Source of the DNA: Tetrahymena elliotti 4EA
Taxonomy: Eukaryota > Ciliophora > Oligohymenophorea > Hymenostomatida > Tetrahymenidae
NCBI GenBank assembly: GCA_000231825.2
Contig: JH720325.1
Coordinates: 647,285 to 711,284 of the forward strand
Direction of reading: 5' to 3'
Length of the DNA stretch: 64,000 nt
In this document: piece by piece, positions 13,776 to 26,800 of the stretch
Layout of the letters: each line of letters begins with the position of its first letter
Position numbering within the stretch: position 1 is the stretch's first letter
Translations under genes and position numbers: made by a program
Notes under the pieces: generated by a model
The model's database searches: none
The model's input: the letters and a program-made list of their open reading frames with translations, nothing else
What the model was told of the DNA's origin: nothing

Positions 13776-14335
13776 ATGTGCTCTTTTATTCTATTTGCTA
13801 CTTATTGCAGAAATATCACTTTAAATAGTACTTGCAAGATGCAGATAGATAGATAGATATCTATTATGTTTATTAGTTTTTTTTGTTTATTTTTATTTTT
13901 TCAGCTGAATTGATAAATTTCTTTATTTAAGCTTTTCTACTTTTTTAAAAAGATTTATTAAAAACAATTATTGTTAAACCAATAGAATTTACAAGCACTT
14001 TATGTAGATAATATCTCTTTAGCTAAATTATATCACCAAAAGTAGTTGATATAGTGTTAGCTTAGCTAAATAAATATGCTGAAAAAGTAAATCCTAATTC
14101 GAAATACTTGCTAATCATTAAATTTATAATAAACTAAATAAAAAATAATCTTATTTATTTTAATGAAATTGATCTTTTTACAAAAAGATAAGTTTAATTA
14201 AGAAAACATTTTATTTGATTTTCACAAAATAAAACTGAATTAATTTATTTTAATTTTAAATACTAATTATTCAAAAACGAATGATTATTTATATTTCATT
14301 TACTATGATTGATATAATAAATAATTTAAAAGATA
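13776..14335. other. Divergent intergenic region, left part
   Basis: Left part of the spacer between the minus-strand RNase H gene and the plus-strand PAS gene, so it probably includes the RNase H promoter. A short (gata)n microsatellite lies at about 13845-13860. I see no gene. Confidence 0.45.
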
Positions 14336-14760
14336 AATCAAACACAAACAAAAAAAACGTTTTTATAATTTAACAAATTTTTTATTTTGAAAATTGATTA
14401 ATAATTTTAAAGAATTAAAATCAATCAAACAAATAAAAAATATTTTTAAAACTTAACACATCTTATATGTTGAAAATTGATTGATAAAATTAATTCTTAA
14501 AAATACAACAATAGAAGATAATTAATATTTTGATTAATTGATTTTCTTTTGATGTCATTGAAAAAATAAATAATTGAAAAGAATTAAAATCAATCAAACA
14601 AACAAACAAAAAATATTTTTAAAACTGAACCCATCTTAGATTATGAAAATTGATTAAATTAATCTTAAAAATAATTTTTAGAAATTTTAATAAAATTTAC
14701 AAGAAATAAGAGGATAATTAATTTTTTTAATTTTGATTTAATTTTTTGAAAATAAAAAAG
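14336..14760. repeat. Imperfect AT-rich direct repeats, period about 170 bp
   Basis: A block starting gaattaaaatcaatcaaac and running through an A/T-rich core to gaaaattgatt and a taattcttaaaaata-like end occurs at about 14410-14505 and again at about 14580-14673. Parts of it are also present at 14336-14400 and after 14700. Copies differ by small indels. They are non-coding in all frames and have no terminal inverted repeats that I can see. Confidence 0.6.
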
Positions 14761-14980
14761 GTAAAATGAAATCAATTCAGTTCTCTAAATTATTTTAATA
14801 TGTTAACTAAAACTATTAAAGAAATCTAAATTTAAGTATTAATTATATTTAAATTCATTTATTAGCAGGTTTTTTTATGCTCAATGATTTCTTATTTATT
14901 AATTTGCATTTTGTTACTGCTATTGAAATTTACTTGTAAATTTTTTTTTGCTAAAACAAATTTAAAATGAAATGATTAAA

Positions 14981-15256
14981 TGATATCTGAAAACTGTGAA
15001 TTATTATAAGACAAAAGTTAAATTGATATCTGAAAGCTGTGAATTATTATAAGACAAAAGTTAAATTGATATCTGTGAATTATTATAANNNNNNNNNNNN
15101 NNNNNNNNNNNNNNNNNNNNNNNNNNNNNNNNNNNNNNNNNNNNNNNNNNNNNNNNNNNNNNNNNNNNNNNNNNNNNNNNNNNNNNNNCTGTGAATTATT
15201 ATAAGACAAAAGTTAAATTGATATCTGTGAATTATTATAAGACAAAAGTTAAATTG
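14981..15256. repeat. Minisatellite of 43-bp and 36-bp units, interrupted by the assembly gap
   Basis: Units begin tgatatctg and end gacaaaagttaaat. Two 43-bp units (14981-15023 and 15024-15066) contain an extra aaaactg/aaagctg segment. Units from 15067 onwards are a shortened 36-bp form. Identical units lie on both sides of the N run, so the true array is probably longer or shorter than shown. Confidence 0.85.
15089..15188. other. Assembly gap of 100 N
   Basis: Exactly 100 N, the usual placeholder for a gap of unknown size, placed inside the minisatellite. The gap most likely reflects failure to assemble the tandem array. Confidence 0.95.
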
Positions 15257-15582
15257 ATTTATTGAATGATTTTATTTGTTAAGGTTACTCTTTTAAAAAA
15301 ATTAAATTGTAACTTAGATGATTTCTATCTAAATTTATGTAAGCAATTTGAAGTTAGAATCATAACAGAATCTGAAAAAATTGAAAATTGAACAAAAACT
15401 ACTTATTAATTTAATGTGATTTGATTTACTCATAAACTGATTTAGCTTAAATTAAACTTTGCAATTTTTTTTACTCAAAATATACAGCTTACTTATATTA
15501 CTAATAGAAACTTTTAATTTTACTTATTTAACAAAAAGTTGAAAAAAATAAATCAAAATAATATATAGCGCAAATCTAAAAG
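15257..15582. other. Upstream region of the first plus-strand PAS gene
   Basis: AT-rich sequence between the minisatellite and the ATG at 15583, presumed 5' UTR and promoter. No specific element is recognisable. Confidence 0.4.
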
Positions 15583-18500
15583 ATGAAAGAAAAGGTATAA
15601 GAAAAAATTTCAGCTTAAGCTATTAGCCCTTTAGAAAAAATATAGCTCATAAATTAAAAATTTTATGTATAAAAATTGTACTATTTAGTATAAAATTATA
15701 AACGTAATTTAGGTTTAGGATATGTTATAGTGTTAATTAAATACATTTTCTTAATTGTTTCTTCTAATAACAAATATATAGTCTAACAGATAGAAGTTTC
15801 AGAGCCATTTTTGATCAATATCTGCCAACTTAATATGCAAGATATATTGAGATAAAACTAACAATTCTCTTTGACACTAGAGATAGCTGGATTATTGCTT
15901 AATTTCATTCTCATAATGTTTCTTCTTGTAGAATATTTTGTGTTTTTAGTCTCTCAATATTAGATTTGTAATAAAAATATAAGACTGAAAGAAATAGTTG
16001 ATATCCCATTTAATGTAAAGAAAATTACAGACCTTAATATTAATTTTACGTAATATAGTTCAAAAAATTCTATAGCAGACTATTTTAGGGTTATTTTTTC
16101 ATTCATACTCCAAATATATTATGAGGTATTCATGATCCCATTAATATTCATTTCAAGCCTAAGTTAGTACACATCTCTTTGCTATGCTCTTCTTCTGTCT
16201 ACATATTTAATTGGTAAAGTTTTCTTAATGAATTTTATTTTTGAATACTTGAAAATTAATTTTCCTAAAAAACAAATTTCTTTTATAAAGCAATACAAGT
16301 TTTTTGCTAACATAATTAAAGTTACTCCATAATCAAATGGGAACAGAATTTAAACAAAAACTTAGATTAACTTTTTTTATGTTTTCTTTAATGTCTCACA
16401 GTAATTTGAGAGGAAAATGATTAATTAATGATTTTTTATGATTAATTAAAAGGTCTAGTAAAAGAGGATTGTGATTATGATTACTCACTTAACAGTAATG
16501 ATGCATTAGCAAGAAAATATTCACAATTTTCAATCTTTTCATATACCACTGAGTTTGTCATTATATATTTGACACAAATAGTTTCTGATGAATCGAAAAG
16601 TTTTATTTTACTTTTAGTTTTTGTTTTACATACAACTAAAAATGCTTTTCTTCGGCTCTATTACAACTCAGATATTCAAAAATTTTTGAATATTTGTAGC
16701 ATTTATTGCCTATTTTTATCAGCTACCATATCAATATTGCTGAAATTTGATAACCGCCCTTCTAATTTTATCTGCTTCATACTTGTTATATTCATACCAA
16801 TTACTATTAAAATATCTTCTTTTTTAGAGGGTTTTTAAATATTATGGATCAATTAAAGTATTCCTATCATTTAAAGCATTATTTTTGACTCAGATAACGG
16901 GCAAACAAAAAGCGATTTTATTTAATATGGAAATGAGTCAATCTTAGACTCTATAATAAGGAGAATATATTGTAACAACAATATAAGCGAGGATATTCTA
17001 GTGTATAGCATTATATGCAACTAAAAAATGAACGAAAAGCAATTATAAAAGCAATAAAAAGAAATTCAAGTAAATTAAAAGTCTGCAAGTCAAATGACTA
17101 ACTAATCTCCCACTAAAAAAAGGTCTCTGTATTTTGATTTTGATGAGTCAGTTATACTGGGATAAGAAAATTTTAATTAATCATCTAGATATTTAATGCT
17201 GTCTGAAAATTAAATAGGTAATAACTAAAAAGGTGATTATTTTATCAATGAACAAACTTTAAATGGAACTATTTTTATCTCAAAAGAATAAGTTTATGGA
17301 GATGATAGAAATTTAAATATAGCCATATAAAAAATATTTTAAAAGCTTTTTAACAAACTTTCAAAAAGAATTAATTCAAATGAATAAGAAAAATGCTCTT
17401 TTCTTTACTTAATATTTATTTTGTAAGTGTTAAAAAACTATCAATTATTCTTGATGAAATACTATAATTATACTTAACAGAATAATACTTCCTTAAAAAA
17501 TAAGCAAAAATATTACACCCTCTTCCATCTTTTCTTATCCTACACACTTGGTTGTAAGGAATTTACATCGAATAATGAAAGTGATGTTCATTTTTCAAAT
17601 GAGTTTTTACTAGCTATCAATTTCGAGGACAGCTTAAAAGAAAGTTATTCTTTATTAGATAAAGCTGTAAATTTAAAGACTGATTTATTATATATTATGA
17701 AATAAAAGTATATAGAACTTAGAGGGTTGATTAAAAAATTAAGAGTTCTATTACAATTAAGACTCACTCTTAGAAGTAAGCTAAATTAGTTAGCGCTAAT
17801 GAACTAGCATAATGCCAATTTATAATTTATATATTCAGTCTATTTAGATTGCCTATCTTTCACTGACAGAGATATAAGAATAAATTATAATTCATATTAA
17901 AACAAATAATTAAATTCATAAGGTCAACAAAACAGCAATATTATTGAAAATTTATTCAAAAAAAATGAATTAGTTAAAAAATTGTTTCACAAAGATGTTG
18001 GTTTTTCCTTTATTTCTATGAGTGAAGAAAAGAATTCAGTTATAAAAAGAGTATCAAATAATTTTTGTAGAATATTTGAAAGAAAAGAAGAGGAACTTAT
18101 TGGAAAAAATATTGAAATACTTATGCCAAGAGTATTCCATAAAATTCATTAAATATATGTATAGAAATGCATACAAGTTTTTAATAGCATAAACCTTCAT
18201 AAAAGTATAATCTTTGGAATTACATAACAAGGATTTATAATTCCACTAGAAATTTCATTAAAATTCTCTCAAGTATCCACTTAAAGTGAATTTGGTATGA
18301 GTGCTTTGGTCAAAAACAAGCAATCACAGGGTTTAGAATACATTTTGTTCAATTCTGAAACTAATTTAGTATTAGGAGTAACTAGACAGCTTCAGCATAT
18401 TTTTTTCTCTAACTTTAAAGATTTTAAAGTGATTGAATTGCAAAAGTTCTTCTGTTTTCTGAAATCTTAATGCACCACTTAAGTTAAATCTAAGAATGAA

Positions 18501-21500
18501 AAAAATTAAGAAAATTCTTTTGCATAAAATTTAAACATACCTTAATCTTAAAACTATTAACAGAATTCTGATATAGAATGTTTAAATTCTTTATAATAAG
18601 AGCAAAATATTTTAGATTTCATTCAGTTATAGAATAGTTCAAGTCAATAACTAAACGATATCTATAAAAAGGAGTTTAGTTATCTACTTATCATAGACAA
18701 ACAAAGAAATGATGATAAGATATTCAATTCTTTTGAATTCTATTAGATGAACATAACTGTTTAAAATTTATAAGCAGATTAATTGGATTTAAAGTATATT
18801 TAAATATCAAACCTCCATTAGCTGCTTATAGATCTTCATAGTATCTAGATTTTGTCTCTCCTTAAAAGCAAAGAATCTGCTCTATACTCTAACAAGACTA
18901 GTTTCCACTAAGAGTAGATAAATAAAATAGCCTAAAGATTAAGTTAAGTTGTGCTAGATTAAAACATATCTAATAATTCTATATCTGAAAAAAGTGATGA
19001 AGAAGAGTGTTCTTAATAAAAAACGCAGAGGAGACAAATGAATTAAAAAGCTCTCAATGATAAAATAGAAAATAACTCTCTTTTATTCATTCAGTCATCT
19101 CCTTAGATTTTTTAATAGTCTCCTTGTATAAGCCCCCAAGCTATCAGTATCTAAGATATTAGTGGAATAGGAAACAATTTCTTTCCTATTTCAATTAATA
19201 ACGATAAACAGAATTCATTAAAAGAAACAATTTAAGATTAATAACAAGTGGTTTTCCAATAAACAAATTAAGAAGATGTTTTTAGTCATAGAATACTGCT
19301 GAGCGATCCTAATTTATAATGCAATATAATGTCAAATAGTTAACTCATAAACTAATAAGAGGTTTACTAAAAGAAAATAAATTAGCTCAAACCTGTAGAA
19401 ATGATAGATTTAGCATACTAAAATCTGAATTACGATTAATAATTATCCAAAAGCAATTTGGGAACCCATTAAAAATCAAAGAAATTAAGTAAAGTGGAAT
19501 AAGAATTGTAAAGTTCTATTTTTTCCAACAAGATAGAAGAAAAATCGTTTTAAAACAGAACAACCATATTTTCAATACAAAAAGATTAAAGTCAATCTTA
19601 ATTATTAAAACTTGTTAATAGTCAGTAGCATATACAAAATCAACAAAAGTTCTATTCAAGAAATTATAAAGTTAGTAATGATATTCTAGGTAATTCAGAA
19701 AAAAGAGGAATTAATTCTAACAAGGCAAGAAAAAATGTATTCAGCAACGGTGATGAAGATGATGATTAAGTTTTAAAAGACAAATTAGACCAGAGTTCTA
19801 CCCACTCTAGAGAATCTAGCGTTATAAGCACAAGGAATACTCTGTATAGAATTATTAACACAAAAAAGTCTCTTTCTGTTATGAGGATTATTAGTGTTGT
19901 TGGCTTAATATGCATAGTATTAATAATAGCAGTTACTATTCAGTAATATATAAATTGCTTGAATATATTTAATGATTAAATTGGTGACCTTGAAATGTTT
20001 GATTGGCCTATTTCTATTGCAAGTGAAATGTCTCTGATATAAAAAAATGAAAATTTGCAAAATCTTATAGATAATAAAGCTTTTAATTAAACGTCATCAG
20101 AAAGTTTAAAACAACTTTAAAATTAATCATAAAATGAACTAAATTAATCATTTAGCTCCTTTTAGTTTTTACTTTCTAAAATGGAATCTCCTTCACCTAA
20201 CAGATAAATATTTGAATTTGTGAGAAATTAAAACTTTACTTTCGGATTTGTATCTTAGGTAATACAAAGAAACAACTAAAATTGTAAAAATTAAACTGGT
20301 AGTGGAAATTAAAATAATACCTCAGGATCTTTAAATACAAATAAGACTAATTCAAATGGTTCAAATTAAGATGGGACCAATTAAAATAAAACAAATACTA
20401 ATTCTGGTAACTCAACTAGCAGTGGTAATACAGGGAAAAACAGTACATCAAACAATAATAATAACAATAACAGTAGTGGAAATTCATCAAACAGTAACTC
20501 AAACAAAACAGATTATTGTAATTATAATTATTCAGGAAATGGTTCATATAATAATTATAATAAAAATAAAAATTATATTGTTACAAATTATTCTACCACT
20601 TTAGATTATAGCCTAATTCTTCTCTCTTAATATCTTTTTAGATATGCATTTATAGGAGACAATGTAGGAGAGTAGGGATTTTTACAGAACTAATAATTAG
20701 CTTTAGATACTCTTAAATTGGTGTACACTAGCTCAAAGTAAGATACTTTTGACTAACTATAAAAAACATAGCAACAGCTTGACCAATTAATGATAGTAAT
20801 AATAATAATAAATGCCATTTGCTTAATCACAGTATTTCCACTTTATTCATTTATTTAATAAAAGAGATAGGAAATCCTAGCATTATTTGGCACATTTAAT
20901 GCAGAAAAATTAGATTAAAAAATCAATATTATTAGTAAAATGTATAGTTTAAAGAATGGACTTAATAACTAAATTGAAGCTAATTATCAGAATTTCTTGA
21001 AACGATAAAAAGAGGTATATTAAAAGGTAGATGATATTAGGAAGCAAAGCGTTAGTGAAACATCAAAACTATCAAGAATTAATAAGGGAGTTATTTTGTT
21101 GACAATAATTGTATTTGGCCTATCAATAATATATCCTCTTTTAAATAAATTTGTAACAACTTAATTTATTGAGCAATCTAATGAGAATACAGCCTTAGCT
21201 TGTAATCAATTTATTTTTTGTATTTTTTAAATTATACTAAATTGTTTTTTCTTAATAACAGCAAGTATTTTTGAAATCAAGGGGTTTATGCTCGAAAACT
21301 AAGGAGAAAACTATTTATCTATGCTCTTAGCTTTGGTTCCTAATAGAAAGTAGTATAACCTTTCTAGCTAAATGGGATAGCTAACAGCTAATGTTTAAGA
21401 GGGAAATCAGCTTTTATCTAATCTTTAGTAAACTATTCAAGCCCAGTAACAATTCAAAAGGTAATTGCTTTTTTATTGAAAATAAATACAAATAACATAA

Positions 21501-22144
21501 GTTAAGTTCATTTGAATTAATGGAAGAAAGAAAAAAAAGAAAAATCTGATTAATTTTGTTTTTCAATTTAAATTAGATATCAGCAAGACTTATTTGATAA
21601 CTTTTTATTTCCTATTCTTTAAGGAAACATTTGTGATACACTTACAGATTTTCCATAATACATTAGCTCATAAAATGAAATAGATTTAAATCTATGCTAC
21701 ACAGCATATGGAGGTATAATGACTTCGGGCTTAATAATTTCTCTTTTAGATTACTTTAAATTTTTTGAAGACCTTTTGAATCTATACAGTCTTAATAATT
21801 CAACTCAAATTCAAGCATCATTCAAATAAATGTAAAAAAGCTTCAATATAAATGATTTTAACATATTTGGAACGTATCTGACCAAAGTTATTAGCATTTT
21901 GAGAGATTTTATTTTAAAGAATAGCGAATCCTATTTTGACTATATTAACAAATTTTAGCTTTCAATCTTATTCTATTAGTTGTTTGTGATGGTTCTAGTT
22001 TTTTTAATAGGGTGGATTAGCTTTTACAGCTATTTAGATAATTAAATATACGAAACCAAATAATTTCTCTCTCTTTTTGATATCAATTTCCTTGTAGAAA
22101 ACACTTATGTTTACAATTATTTAAAATCTAATGTTTAATATTGA
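15583..22144 (+). CDS. Giant multi-pass membrane protein with PAS-like domain (paralogue 2)
   Basis: Exons are 15583-16213, 16453-21201, 21262-21460 and 21577-22144, giving 2,048 residues and TGA with consistent phases. Intron 1 (239 nt) was placed by comparison with the neighbouring paralogue, which keeps a CDYDY/QDYDY motif just after the splice. N-terminal helices occupy about residues 40-330. A PAS-like fold lies around 720-850 (EEELIGKNIEILMPRVF, then ITQQGFIIPLEISL and SEFGMSALVK). A Gln/Asn/Ser-rich linker runs to a helix near 1355. A predicted non-cytosolic loop with an Asn/Ser/Gly-rich stretch (about 1485-1586) follows, then helices near 1655 and 1755 and a last one near 1990 with a GW motif. 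The C-terminus reads VENTYVYNYLK. It is head to tail with two paralogues. Function is unknown; a sensor or receptor role is inferred from architecture only. Confidence 0.85.
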
Positions 22145-23872
22145 TTTGGTATCCATAAACTTAAGAAGAAATCCTATTAATTAAATTAAAAAGTCTAAAA
22201 ATATTCATTCATTTTATATCCTTTTTAAAATCCTAAAAATGTAAGGACTTAATGTAATGCATTGATTTATTTGGTAATAAAAATGATAAAATAATGATCA
22301 AGGTTTAATTTAATCTAATTCATGATGACTCAATTTTTATCAACAATTTAATTACTTTGTATTATATAACAAAGAATTGCTTATTTTTTAAATATGAATG
22401 TTTTATTTATCAGTCTAATATATTTCAAGCAGTTAGAAAGATAAGGAGCATATTTTAATTTAATAAAAAATGTTTTATTTGTTAATTAATAAGTTTATTT
22501 TTACTTTATTTGTTTAGCTCTGAAGAATATTTTCTATTTTATATTGAATTTTTATTTTTTGGTATAATTTTACACTCTTCAATATACTTGAGTAATCCGA
22601 AGTTATTTGAAATTTTAAAAAATTTAATCTAATTTTATATAAAATAAAACATAAAAATTAGCATTTAAGTTAATAGATAAAAATAAATAATTGTATTTAT
22701 TAATGATTTATTATGCATATTAATTTGCATTTTAAAATATTCAACCTTTTTTCCTAATAGATTGATTTTCTTTTTTTAACATAATCAAAAAGGTTTACAG
22801 ACCAAAGGATAAGAATTTATACAATTATATACCTTTTGATTTATTATCGATACTATTTTTAACTAAAATTTATTATTAAATGAAACAAAACTTTATTTTT
22901 TTAAATATGTAAAATATTTATTGAAGTTGCTTCAAAAAATTCTGAGTTTTTGTTGATTAATTTATCTTTATAGAACTTTATTTATTTAAAAGGATCAAAT
23001 AATTAGTTGAAATTATAAATTGGAGATTTCAAAAGTATATTTTTTGCTTTCTCCCAAAATTTTTAATAAATCTAAACTTCTTAAGTCTTTTTAGATTTGA
23101 TTTTCAATATTTTATCTATGATGAATCAATTAGTCTGTAATAATTGTACTTTTAATTTTTAAAATTCTTTTTAAAATCTAACACAAAATATTTTCAAATT
23201 TTTACAATCTTTAAGGATAAAAAACTGAATAATAACAAAAAGAAATGAAATTCATTGTTTTTGAGATAGGTTATAAATATAAAGCTCCATTAATTAACGC
23301 TATAATGATAACCTTAATGCTATCAGTGATTATTTTATCAAATTAAAATTATTGATAAGTACTTACAGTTTACTTTGGAAACAGAATAGAAATAGATAGA
23401 GTTTTATTTCGCAAAAGAAATGCATTTCACTTAACATTAGTAAAATGGCTTGGCTTGGATTTTTTTAAAAAATAATACTTAAGAGCAAGTTTAATTTAAT
23501 ATTTTCAGAGAGATTCATTTTAAAAATAAAATTATGTTGTTTTATTGATATTCAACATTACTTGTTACATTAAAAATTTCTATTTGATATTTAGGTTAAA
23601 TTATTTTGTGATTTTTTTTTATTATCTATTTTGCTGATTGGAAGGAAGGTATTACCAAAAAAACCTTGAAAAACTAACTTGATTATTTTTTAAAAGCAAT
23701 AATTGGTTTTTTTTCTTTTATTTGATATTTTGTTATCATAATCATCACACTATTTTTCTTGAATTAAACAAGAAAAAAAATTTAATAGTTAAATAATTGA
23801 GTAAGTCTGAAATAAAAAAAGAAAAATAAATAATCTAAAGAAGTAAAGCAAATAACTAATATTTAGTATTAA
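22145..23872. other. Intergenic spacer between PAS paralogues 2 and 3
   Basis: About 1.7 kb of AT-rich DNA with long T and A runs. The only ORF of note is a 36-codon frame at 23245-23355 starting MKFIVFEIGYKYK, with one hydrophobic stretch. It is too short and isolated to call as a gene. Confidence 0.45.
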
Positions 23873-26800
23873 ATGAGGATAAACAAGGTAGAAAAAAATA
23901 GCTTTTTTTAAGAATTGGTAAATAAAACAAGCAATTTTTATAGACAAAGGCTATACAATATCATAAGCTGCTTTCAAAGAAATTAAACATTTAGTTATAT
24001 ATTGCTAGCAACCAAATTCTTAATCTTGTTACTGCCATTATTTGGCTAAGAAGAGTTATTTATATATTTTTAAACTAAAGAAAGTAGTCTAAAAAGCTTA
24101 GATATGTTAAACTACCACAAGCATGTAAACGGAGATGATTCTAAATTATATTCTCTTTAGATAGCTAGTCTCTTTTTTAACTCAGTTTTGTTCTTATATC
24201 TTGCTATTTAATATCTTTTTTTTTACTACAAGTAAATTTAAATAGAAAAAAGAAAGAAGTAGCCATTATAAATAAATAACCTATATTCAAATGATATCAT
24301 AAATGATATAATTTAAATACCAAAACATAAATAAAAATAGTATCTGATTGTGGTCTTATTTTCTTTAGTTTTCAAAATATATAACGATATAATATTAATA
24401 CCTTGTGTTATAGTTTCTTCTATGCAGCACAATCCCATCTCAATTGTTTCATTGGTTTTAGTTATCATAATTGGTAATTACTTATTTAAATATATTTAAT
24501 ATTTCAAGATATTTAAAAAAAAATCAAGAATAACTTTAATTATAATTTTAACCATAGGTATAATAAGCGCAGATTAAGATTACGACTATTTAATTACTTC
24601 TAAAGATTATTTAGCTAAGAGGGTTTCTAAAACAAACTTCCTAATATTAGCATTATTAATAATTTTGGGGATAATAAGCTAAAGAATTAGATTAATAAAA
24701 ACTCTTTATTTTTTGTCAAGTATCATTTATATCATCATCTTTTGTATAGAGATGATATGGAAAACTTACTATAAATAGGCTACTCTTAAAATAGTTTAAT
24801 TTGGTTTTTTGTATTTAGCTTGTATTACAATTTCATTCTTAGTCTGCTATAATACAAAGAATTAATAATTTTTCTTCTTCCTCATACTAGTTCTAATCCC
24901 TATCTCTTACAAAATAGTGCTGTTTATTGAAGAAACGAATCAAATTTAACTCAATTAAAAAATTTATATCCTAAAATAAATTCTTATTACTTAAGATAAG
25001 CATTTGTTTTCCTAAGTTCATCCTTTTGAAATTGACCTCATAATGAGATAAATATTTCAGCACTAATTTGAATAGAGAAAAAATAGTGAATGTATGAGTG
25101 AATAGACATTACTTCATTAATATTATTTGGTTAATCAGGAATAAGAAGACTAAAAGATTTTGAATGGTACAAAACGCTATGTTGTCAAAGAAGAAATTAT
25201 TGATGGCGATCTCTATGTCAAAAAAGAGCAAGCTTTTGGAAATGATGAGTAGCTATAAGTGAGCTTAAAAGAGATATTTAAAAAGCTATTTAAACTATAT
25301 TTAAATGATTCAAGTGTTAGCTAAGAAGTAAAAGAAGATATCCGTTTATACTATCTTATTTTTTTGATGCAAATTTAAAAAATACCCTAATAATTCTTAA
25401 TGCAAATCTAAAATAATAATTTTAGTGAAACATCTTTAAAAGACTAACAAATACTAGAAATTTTAAAATAAACATTTGAATAACAGTTAGAATATTAAAA
25501 ATTAGTTGAAGGAAATACTTACAGTTATTTTAACAATTCTTATCTTTTACCCATAATATTTGAATAAATTACATCTGAAACATCTATCTTACTTGACAAA
25601 GCAATCAATTTAAAATTAACCATTTTGTATATGATGTCCAATAAATTTATAGATTTATAAATTTTAAATGACAGATTAGAATAAATATATTAACTGAGAG
25701 AGAGGATTGCCAAAAACCTAAATTCTTTAGCATCTATGAATCAAGTAAGCGATGAATTGCATTACCTATATTCAAATTTCTTAGAAAATTTGTCATTCTC
25801 AGAAAGAGATGTTAAAATTAATTATTAGCAGAAGTAATTAAATTTTATATAGAAAAATTTCTTTTAAGAAGACACAGGAGTAATATTTGTTTCTATACAA
25901 AAAGAACGCTAAAATATAATAAAGAAAGTATCAAATACCTTTTGTCAGCTTTTCGAAGTTATTGAATCTGATATTATAAATACTGAAATCGATAGATTCA
26001 TCCCGTCTTAAATTTAGTCTAAGCACAAAGTTTTCATTTAAAGATTTTTGGAAAATCCTAATTTAACAAATTTGAATATCTATAAAGATATGCTTTTTGG
26101 AATCACAAAAGGTGGGTATATTCTTCCTTTGGAGATGAATTTAAGATTAACATAATTTATTGTGGGTTCAGAATACTCAGATGATTTTGGTATTGCAGCT
26201 TTCATAAAAGGCATCAAATAAAATAATGAATATATCCTGTACCAAGATTCTAAGAAAAGTAAAATAGTAAGTATAACTAAGAACTTCCATCAAACTGTTT
26301 TTAGTCATATTAAAGAATTCTAAAAAATCGATTTGAGGAAATTTTTCCCATTTTTAAAAAATAAGAATGCTACTCGCTAGCTTTACACTTTTGAGAAATC
26401 ATTAAAAACCTTAAATCATGCTTCAACGAATAATTCTTCCAACTTTCAAAGCACTACTAATATGAATAGCTTAAAAAGAATTTAAACAAACTATTAGAAT
26501 AATGCTAACAATGAATAAGATAATGCCAATTTTTCATAAGGAGAAAAGTCAGAACCTGCTTTGTCTTCAAGACACCCATAAAGTATTCATAGTTAATATG
26601 ATAATCTTACAACTTTTTATGATGATGAGGATGGTTATAAAGAAAAAAATATTGATGAAGATGAGCTAAACGAAGAAGATTTTCCTCAAGACTTTTCATT
26701 CATTATGATTATAGAGAAATAATAGTAATAATTTTCTATTATTAAATAAAAGCTTAGTACAACTAATTCAATTTAAAACCTCTACGCCTAAGTTAACTAA

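Noticed and set aside
14981..15256. Regular repeats that might suggest a CRISPR array
   Set aside because: Units are contiguous with no unique spacers, there are no cas genes, and the genome is eukaryotic.
16401..16495. Alternative intron GTAATT...TTAACAG in PAS paralogue 2
   Set aside because: It keeps frame but would delete the CDYDY segment that is conserved in paralogue 3; the 16214-16452 intron uses the shared donor position and retains it.
23245..23355. 36-codon ORF with a hydrophobic stretch in the spacer between PAS genes
   Set aside because: Too short, no family, no neighbouring signal; such frames arise by chance when only TGA stops translation.
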